From NCBI RefSeq assembly GCF_000739735.1, contig NZ_BBJF01000003.1, forward strand, positions 558,001-622,000: a DNA stretch of 64,000 nt, in the 5' to 3' direction. Made by a program: the position numbers and the translations under genes. This document shows, piece after piece, positions 58,834-64,000 of this stretch; position 1 is the first letter of the stretch; each line of letters opens with the position of its first letter. The stretch comes from Paraburkholderia ginsengisoli NBRC 100965 (GTDB lineage: Bacteria > Pseudomonadota > Gammaproteobacteria > Burkholderiales > Burkholderiaceae). Below the pieces are notes generated by a model. It saw only the letters and a list, made by a program, of their open reading frames with translations. It had not been told where the DNA came from and made no database searches.

Positions 58834-59778
58834 ATGCCTACCGCTTCGCAACACACCTCATCGCCGCCCACTTCGTCGAAGGGCTACCGCTCGGTCTTTC
58901 GGGAGGGCCTCTTCGACGGCCAGGTGATCGTCGTCACCGGTGCGGGCAGCGGGCTGGGCCGGTGCACGGCGCACGAACTCGCGTCGTTAGGGGCGAGGCT
59001 GGCGCTGATCGGCCGCAGCGAAGACAAGCTGAGAGCCGTGCAGGCGGAGTTGGCCGCGGACCATGAGCAAGTCGCCGGCGGCCATCGAATCTACTCATGC
59101 GACATCCGCAACGAGCAGCAGGTCTGCGAAACGATTGCATCGATCATCACGGAGCTGGGCCGCGTCGACGGTCTTTTCAATTGTGCCGGTGGTCAGTTTC
59201 CAGCCAGGCTGGAAAACATTTCGTTGAACGGGTGGGACGCGGTCGTGCGCAACAATCTGCACGGCACTTTCCTGATGTCCCGCGAGTGCTACACGCAATG
59301 GATGCAGCATCACGGCGGCACGATCGTCAACATGCTCGCCGACATCTGGGGCGGCATGCCCGGCATGGGCCACTCGGGCGCAGCGCGCGCGGGCGTCTGG
59401 AACTTCACGGAGACCGCCGCGTGCGAGTGGGGTCACGCGGGCGTCCGGGTCAACGCGGTCGCGCCGGGCTGGATCGCGTCCGCCGGCATGGACAGCTATC
59501 ACGAAGACTACCAGGCCCTACTGCGCACGCTGAAGCACAAGGTCCCACTGCAACGCTTCGGCACCGAATCCGAACTCGCCAGCGCCGCCGTGTTCCTGCT
59601 CTCCGAGGCGTCGGCGTTCATCAATGGTACGGTGATCCGCGTCGATGGCGGCGTGCCGAACGCGCGACATTCGTGGCCGTTGCCCGACGCGGAGCGTACG
59701 ATCGAATACAACGGTTTTCCGCGCTATCAACCGCCAGCCGGTTTGCGGGACGAGGCTGCGCCGAAGGCCGCGACGTAG
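58834..59778 (+). CDS. PECR-like SDR, probable enoyl-CoA reductase
   Basis: Short-chain reductase of 314 residues with the NAD(P) loop TGAGSGLGRCTA near 36. It lacks the usual Tyr-x-x-x-Lys; the equivalent segment is GHSGAARAGV (H180 to V187), a motif characteristic of peroxisomal trans-2-enoyl-CoA reductase (PECR) and related to 2,4-dienoyl-CoA reductase. NCAGGQFPA, VNMLADIWGG and RVNAVAPGWIAS agree. Assignment as trans-2-enoyl-CoA reductase is family inference. GGAGACACCCCAC precedes the ATG; 58819 is an alternative. First gene of a unit with the ligase gene. Confidence 0.82.
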   Translation: MPTASQHTSSPPTSSKGYRSVFREGLFDGQVIVVTGAGSGLGRCTAHELASLGARLALIGRSEDKLRAVQAELAADHEQVAGGHRIYSCDIRNEQQVCETIASIITELGRVDGLFNCAGGQFPARLENISLNGWDAVVRNNLHGTFLMSRECYTQWMQHHGGTIVNMLADIWGGMPGMGHSGAARAGVWNFTETAACEWGHAGVRVNAVAPGWIASAGMDSYHEDYQALLRTLKHKVPLQRFGTESELASAAVFLLSEASAFINGTVIRVDGGVPNARHSWPLPDAERTIEYNGFPRYQPPAGLRDEAAPKAAT

Positions 59779-59864
59779 GCGGGCAAGCGACGACATCCCG
59801 CCACGCACCGAGAGCAAACGGACAGCGACGCGACGGCGCCCCCAGGCGACACGAAGGAGACACG

Positions 59865-61526
59865 ATGAACCTCGAAGGCCAGACCTACGACTCGCTAGCG
59901 GCGAATTTCGCCTGGCGTATTCCGGCGCGCTACAACATGGGTGTTGATGTCTGCGATAAATGGGCCGACGGCTCGGGCCGTCTCGCGCTGATTTATGAAG
60001 ACCCCGACGGCCACGCCACGCGCTACACGTTCGACGAACTGAAGAGCCTGTCCGACCGCTTCGCGAACGCATTGCAGTCGAGTGGCGCGCAACGCGGCGA
60101 CCGCATCGGCATCTTCCTGTCGCAATCGATCGAAACGGCCATCGCGCATCTCGCCGCGTACAAGGCGGGCATGGTGGCCGTGCCGCTGTTTGCGCTGTTC
60201 GGCGTCGACGCGATCGAACATCGCCTCGGCGACAGCGGCGCGGTGGCGTTGATCACCGATCACGCGGGCGTGCAGAAAGTCGAGGAAATCCGCGCGGCGT
60301 TGCCGGATTTGCGCAGCGTTTTCAGCGTCGATATCGACGAGGATCACGCGGACCCGCGCGCGCCCGTGCGTTCGTTCTGGCAGGCTCTGAAAAACGCGTC
60401 CGCTGACTTCACGCCGCTCGACACCGCTGCCGACGATCCCGCGGTCATCATCTACACGTCGGGCACGACCGGCAAACCGAAGGGCGCGTTGCACGGGCAC
60501 CGTGTGCTGCTCGGCCACTTGCCGGGCGTCGAGATTTCGCAGCAGGGCTTTCCCGCGAACGCGACGCTGATGTGGACGCCCGCCGACTGGGCGTGGATCG
60601 GCGGACTGTTCGACGTGCTGCTGCCGTCGTGGCATCACGGCGTCGCGGTGCTTGCGCGTCGTTTTGCGAAATTCGACGGCGAGGCCGCGTTCGATCTGAT
60701 GGCGCGTCATGCGGTTTCGCATACGTTTCTGCCGCCGACCGCGTTGAAGATGATGCGCGGCGTCGAGCGGCCTGAGCGTTGGAGCCTCGCGCTGCGTTCG
60801 GTGGCGAGCGGCGGCGAATCGCTTGGCGAGGAATTGATCGGCTGGGGCCGCCAGGCGCTCGGCGTGACGATCAACGAGTTCTATGGGCAGACCGAGTGCA
60901 ACGTCGTGGTGTCGTCGTGCGCGGCGCTGTTCGAACCGCGCTTCGGCGCGATTGGCCGCGCGGTGCCGGGGCACCACGTCGCGATCGTCGATGCGCACGG
61001 CAACGAACTGCCGCCGGGCGCCATCGGCGATATCGCGGTGGCCGCGCCCGATCCGGTGATGTTCCTCGGCTACTGGCGTAACGAGCCCGCGACGCGAGAG
61101 AAGTTTCGCGGCAAGTTTCTGCTGACCGGCGACCTCGGCACGCGCGACGCGGACGGCTTCATCCGTTTCGTCGGCCGTGGCGACGACGTGATCACGAGCG
61201 CGGGCTACCGGATCGGACCCGCGTCGATCGAAGATTCACTGCTGCGCCATCCGGCGGTTTCGATGGCGGCCGTGATCGGCGCACCGGATCGCGAGCGCAC
61301 CGAGATCGTGATGGCGTTCGTGGTGCTGAAGCCTGGCTTTATCGGCGACGCGGCGCTAGTGCGCGAGATTCAGCAGCATGTCAAAACGCGCCTCGCCGCG
61401 CATGAATATCCGCGCGAGATCCGCTTCGTCGAAAGCCTGCCGATGACCGCGACCGGCAAGGTGATCCGCAAGGCACTGCGTGCGGGACTAACGCAGGACG
61501 CGGACGATCCCGCCGCTAAAACCTGA
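59865..61526 (+). CDS. AMP-forming acyl-CoA synthetase
   Basis: Acyl-CoA ligase of 553 residues. ATP loop YTSGTTGKPKG near 196, FYGQTECN (A5), TGDLGTRDADGFIRFVGRGD (A7/A8) and the acylation lysine in MTATGKVIRKALR near 532. The N-terminus (MNLEGQTYDSLAANFAWRIP) and overall form resemble medium-chain (ACSM-like) acyl-CoA synthetases. The substrate is unknown. GAAGGAGA precedes the ATG. It lies 86 bp after the PECR-like gene and 6 bp before the AsnC-type gene, probably in one transcript under the TetR repressor. Confidence 0.87.
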   Translation: MNLEGQTYDSLAANFAWRIPARYNMGVDVCDKWADGSGRLALIYEDPDGHATRYTFDELKSLSDRFANALQSSGAQRGDRIGIFLSQSIETAIAHLAAYKAGMVAVPLFALFGVDAIEHRLGDSGAVALITDHAGVQKVEEIRAALPDLRSVFSVDIDEDHADPRAPVRSFWQALKNASADFTPLDTAADDPAVIIYTSGTTGKPKGALHGHRVLLGHLPGVEISQQGFPANATLMWTPADWAWIGGLFDVLLPSWHHGVAVLARRFAKFDGEAAFDLMARHAVSHTFLPPTALKMMRGVERPERWSLALRSVASGGESLGEELIGWGRQALGVTINEFYGQTECNVVVSSCAALFEPRFGAIGRAVPGHHVAIVDAHGNELPPGAIGDIAVAAPDPVMFLGYWRNEPATREKFRGKFLLTGDLGTRDADGFIRFVGRGDDVITSAGYRIGPASIEDSLLRHPAVSMAAVIGAPDRERTEIVMAFVVLKPGFIGDAALVREIQQHVKTRLAAHEYPREIRFVESLPMTATGKVIRKALRAGLTQDADDPAAKT

Positions 61527-61532
61527 ATATCG

Positions 61533-62057
61533 ATGACTCAAGACTTACGCAAATCCTCGACCCGAACCGCGAGAACGCTCAGGACGTCAGGCCCGAGGAC
61601 AACCGCCGCCGCACTCGACGACACCGACCGCAAGTTGCTCGCGCTGCTCGCCGAAGACGCCACCCGCACTTACGCGGAACTCGGCAAGCTGCTGTTTCTG
61701 TCGGCGCCCGCGGTCCACGAGCGCGCGAGGCGTTTGAAGAAAGAAGGCGTGATCAAAGGCACCGTCGCCGCACTCGATGCGGCCAAACTGGATCGGCCGT
61801 TACTCGCGTTCGTGCACGTCGATACGACGAGTTGGGCGGTCACGCGGCAATTGCTTGCGCTCGAAGAACTATCGGACGTCGAGGAGATTCACACTGTGAC
61901 GGGCGAGAGCGCGATGCTGCTGAAAGTACGCACGCGCGACACGCAGTCGCTCGAACAACTGCTCGCGCGCATTCACGCGATAGAGGGCTTCACCGGCACG
62001 CGCAGTTATATCGCGCTGACCACGTATCTGGAACGCGGACCGAGCCCTGACCTGTAG
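61533..62057 (+). CDS. Lrp/AsnC-family regulator
   Basis: A 174-residue regulator with a 28-residue Arg/Thr-rich N-terminal extension, then the AsnC helix-turn-helix (LDDTDRKLLALLAEDATRTY, LSAPAVHERARRLKKEGVI) and a RAM ligand domain (SDVEEIHTVTGESAMLLKV, LEQLLARIHAIEGFTGTRSY). It follows the acyl-CoA ligase by only 6 bp, so co-transcription is likely. Its ligand, amino acid or other, is not evident from sequence. The ATG has no strong Shine-Dalgarno. Confidence 0.85.
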   Translation: MTQDLRKSSTRTARTLRTSGPRTTAAALDDTDRKLLALLAEDATRTYAELGKLLFLSAPAVHERARRLKKEGVIKGTVAALDAAKLDRPLLAFVHVDTTSWAVTRQLLALEELSDVEEIHTVTGESAMLLKVRTRDTQSLEQLLARIHAIEGFTGTRSYIALTTYLERGPSPDL

Positions 62058-62104
62058 CGAGCCGCGCGTCCTTGGCACGCCGCGCGACGGCGCGAGCGTG
62101 TCGC

Positions 62105-62515
62105 TCACGCATGCAGCGCAAGACCCTTGACCGCCTTGTCGACCGCTTTCCTCGGCCCGCGCACCGCGAGTCCGACGAGATCGGGCGTGTCGGCGGGCTC
62201 CGCGCGAAACGCCTCGCGATTCGCTGCGTCGTGGCCGGTCGAGAACATCGCGCGCACATACACCGCGCGCGTCAACTCGCGTTCGATGCCTTGCCGGAAC
62301 GCACGCAGCAAACCCGCGTTATCGGCCTGATACACCATCATCGGCTGACCGAGCAGGCGCGCGTGATGGCGCCCGGCTGCGTCCTCATATGGCTCGCCGA
62401 GTGCCTCCGGCGCCGCGCCCGCGATGCCCGTGGCGAGAAACGCGGTCACATTGAGTTTTTGCCAGACGGCGAGATCGTCCAGCACGATGATCGCGACTTT
62501 CGTATCGAATTCCAT
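62105..62515 (-). CDS. DUF2000-family protein
   Basis: A 136-residue cytosolic protein of unknown function. MEFDTKVAIIVLDDLAVWQK, LNVTAFLATGIAG, YEDAAGRHHARLLGQPMMVY and LVGLAVRGPRKAVDKAVKGL match DUF2000 proteins, which have a peptidyl-tRNA hydrolase II-like fold. Whether it acts on tRNA is not known. A GTG codon one position upstream is an alternative start. Convergent with the AsnC gene. Confidence 0.75.
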   Translation of the reverse strand: MEFDTKVAIIVLDDLAVWQKLNVTAFLATGIAGAAPEALGEPYEDAAGRHHARLLGQPMMVYQADNAGLLRAFRQGIERELTRAVYVRAMFSTGHDAANREAFRAEPADTPDLVGLAVRGPRKAVDKAVKGLALHA

Positions 62516-62857
62516 CACGCACTACGCTCCATGTTCGAAAGGGTTTCACCAGTCGAATCTTATGGAAATTCGGCGCGCGTAGGGATGGGCGCGCGGTAAA
62601 AACGAATGGGCTTCGGCGAACGCGCGTTTGCGTCGCGTCCTTGTCGGTTTTTGCCTAATGGGGTTAGGCGTAGGTCCGCTTCATCGAAGCCGCGTGCTGC
62701 GATGCAACCTGGCCCGGCCGCGCGTCCATCGCCGCTCGCATGCGGACGAAGCGCGTGGCGAGCGACGCGGAAGCCAGAGCCAAAGCCGATCCGGCGGTGC
62801 GCCGCTCGCATGCTACGATGCTTCGCTTAATGCGTATGCAAGCGATCGGAGACATAG
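62516..62857. other. Divergent intergenic region
   Basis: No gene is supported. It holds a GCCTAA-TGGGG-TTAGGC palindrome at 62653-62669, and a 13-bp direct repeat GCCGCTCGCATGC at 62731-62743 and 62801-62813. Promoters for both flanking genes must lie here. Confidence 0.5.
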
Positions 62858-63238
62858 ATGCGTCCGGAGAGTGCCGCCCGTTTCGACGAAGAGTTCGCGC
62901 CTCGCATCGCCGAGGCAATCGCCGCCTGTTTCGCCACGACCGTGCATACCGAAGTGCTGCCGTACGGCGGCCCTCGGCACCCCACGCGCGTGCGGATTCA
63001 TGCGGCGCCGCTCGCGGATCTCGGCCACTACGCGCATCCGTTGAATCTGTACCTGACGTGGGACAGCGACGAGATCGAAAGACTGATGGACGCGCAAGGA
63101 CCGACGCGCTTCGCCAACTATCTCGCCGCGCTGCCGCGCAAGCTGAGCGCGTGGACCCACGCGCGCGAACTGGATTTTCTGTCGCACACGCAGGGTGAGC
63201 CGGTGGCGTTGATCGGCGGGCTCGACTTCGAATCGTGA
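62858..63238 (+). CDS. Small protein, DUF5594-like
   Basis: A 126-residue protein starting MRPESAARFDEEFAPRIAEA, with RIHAAPLADLGHYAHPLNLY and LTWDSDEIERLMDAQGPTRF. It resembles a family I associate with Burkholderia-group genomes (DUF5594); that attribution is from memory, not a search. No enzyme motif, signal peptide or transmembrane helix is visible. GGAG lies 10 nt before the ATG. It is convergent with the phospholipase gene. Confidence 0.6.
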   Translation: MRPESAARFDEEFAPRIAEAIAACFATTVHTEVLPYGGPRHPTRVRIHAAPLADLGHYAHPLNLYLTWDSDEIERLMDAQGPTRFANYLAALPRKLSAWTHARELDFLSHTQGEPVALIGGLDFES

Positions 63239-63268
63239 GCGGCGCGCGCGGCGTGTTGTGCGTGACGC

Positions 63269-64000
63269 TCAGCCCCCCAGCGCCGGATCGCTCATGCTGC
63301 TCTTGCCCGTCTCCACGTGTCCGGCGAAGCGCCGCACGAACGTCGCGTCGGTATCGACCGTTATCGCCAGGTCGTACCAGCCGTGCGCGTTGCGCAGATC
63401 GAGGTAGAGCTGTTCGGTATCGCCGCCGCGCACCGAATGTTTGATGACGTGGTTCGCGTCGTACGCGTTGACGATCGTGAACTGGCAACGCGCGCTGCCC
63501 ACGTTCTCCAGCCGCAGTTGCAGATTGCCGTTCGACACGTCGTAACCCTCGGCGACTTCAGGACGCGCGACCTCCGAGCCGTGCCACCACCCGCCGCGTG
63601 CGGCCGCCTTGCCCGCGAAGCGGCGCAGAAAACCGTTCGGGCCGTGCACCGTGAAGTCGTAGCTGCCGTCCGCATTCAACGGCAACAGGTCCTGCAGGCG
63701 CTTGCCCGCTTCGACGGTATAGCTGCGCGGCGCGTCGGCGCTGAGCGCGGCATACACGAGAAACACCGCGCCGGTGCGTCCCGTGTTGACGAAGCGCATC
63801 GTCAGCTTGCCGGCCGACGCATCGCTGTGTAGGCGCACGAACAGTTCGTACGGCAATGCGCGCGCCGGGCGCACGCCGGGCTCCTGCTGCGGCACGGCCT
63901 GCACGGCCGGCGGCAGCGGTACGTAATCCGGGTGACGGTTCTGATCGGCGGGCACATAGGCGCTCGTGCCCGGCAGCGTCGGCAGGGCGGTGTTCGGATT
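63269..64000 (-). CDS. Phospholipase C C-terminal part, partial
   Basis: The 3' end of a gene running off the right edge; 243 residues are visible. Two tandem repeats of the bacterial phospholipase C C-terminal domain are seen: ELFVRLHSDASAGKLTMRFV with FTVHGPNGFLRRFAG, and NLQLRLENVGSARCQFTIVN with WYDLAITVDTDATFVRRFAG. The ending GKSSMSDPALGG is typical of non-hemolytic phosphocholine-preferring phospholipase C (PlcN type). The catalytic N-terminal phosphoesterase domain and any Tat signal are outside the window. The frame has no stop up to the edge. Confidence 0.82.
   Translation of the reverse strand, partial: NPNTALPTLPGTSAYVPADQNRHPDYVPLPPAVQAVPQQEPGVRPARALPYELFVRLHSDASAGKLTMRFVNTGRTGAVFLVYAALSADAPRSYTVEAGKRLQDLLPLNADGSYDFTVHGPNGFLRRFAGKAAARGGWWHGSEVARPEVAEGYDVSNGNLQLRLENVGSARCQFTIVNAYDANHVIKHSVRGGDTEQLYLDLRNAHGWYDLAITVDTDATFVRRFAGHVETGKSSMSDPALGG

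Overview
The window is about 64 kb of GC-rich, densely coding DNA that reads as core chromosome of a Burkholderiales bacterium, most likely Paraburkholderia or Burkholderia. Protein resemblance and gene order point the same way: thrS-infC-rpmI-rplT-pheS-pheT-ihfA-merR, aroC followed by a TPR-glycosyltransferase, ETF-QO divergent from an SDR, an AaeXAB-like efflux operon with a NodT lipoprotein, and a small protein of a type I associate with Burkholderia. I see no insertion sequence, prophage, integrase, CRISPR array or rRNA. The genus call is inference; no database was searched.

Layout. 1-7353: valS (cut by the left edge) divergent from uvrD-mtnN, then prpE. 7697-18627: a Fsr-type MFS exporter, a chemoreceptor, an aromatic-acid efflux operon (NodT, FUSC, AaeX-like, AaeA-like) under a divergent LysR regulator, a 52-residue membrane peptide and a SRAP protein. 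19001-27836: a phosphoesterase, a GlcD/D2HGDH-type FAD oxidase, wrbA with a DUF2069 gene, a YihY-type membrane protein, a DUF962 protein, metY overlapping an alpha/beta hydrolase, and a CBS protein. 28082-36260: an LplT-PlsC fusion, aroC, a TPR-glycosyltransferase, ETF-QO, an SDR and a hotdog thioesterase. 36283-42348: a PAS-LuxR regulator divergent from scoAB, a hydrolase, a RidA-family protein and relA. 42495-50996: tRNA-Val, the translation cluster thrS to pheT, ihfA, a MerR regulator and tRNA-Pro.

51113-61526 holds two acyl-CoA loci. The first is a bifunctional enoyl-CoA hydratase/3-hydroxyacyl-CoA dehydrogenase with two acyl-CoA dehydrogenases, resembling the pimeloyl-CoA (pim) set, divergent from a LysR gene with a cluster of TTGAC/GTCAA half-sites. 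The second is a TetR repressor divergent from a PECR-like reductase and an acyl-CoA ligase, with matching 17-bp palindromes in front of both transcription units. The right end has AsnC, DUF2000 and DUF5594-like genes and the C-terminal part of a phospholipase C.

The common theme is acyl-CoA and organic-acid catabolism (prpE, scoAB, ETF-QO, two beta-oxidation-type loci) beside housekeeping genes. The most interesting unexplained signals are non-coding: a 152-bp segment bounded by perfect 19-bp inverted repeats between valS and uvrD, a structured leader with a strong terminator just before thrS, a terminator just before pheS, an AUC start codon for infC, 11-bp tandem repeats upstream of prpE, and three operator-like palindrome sets at divergent acyl-CoA promoters. 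I did not find a clearly new multi-gene system.
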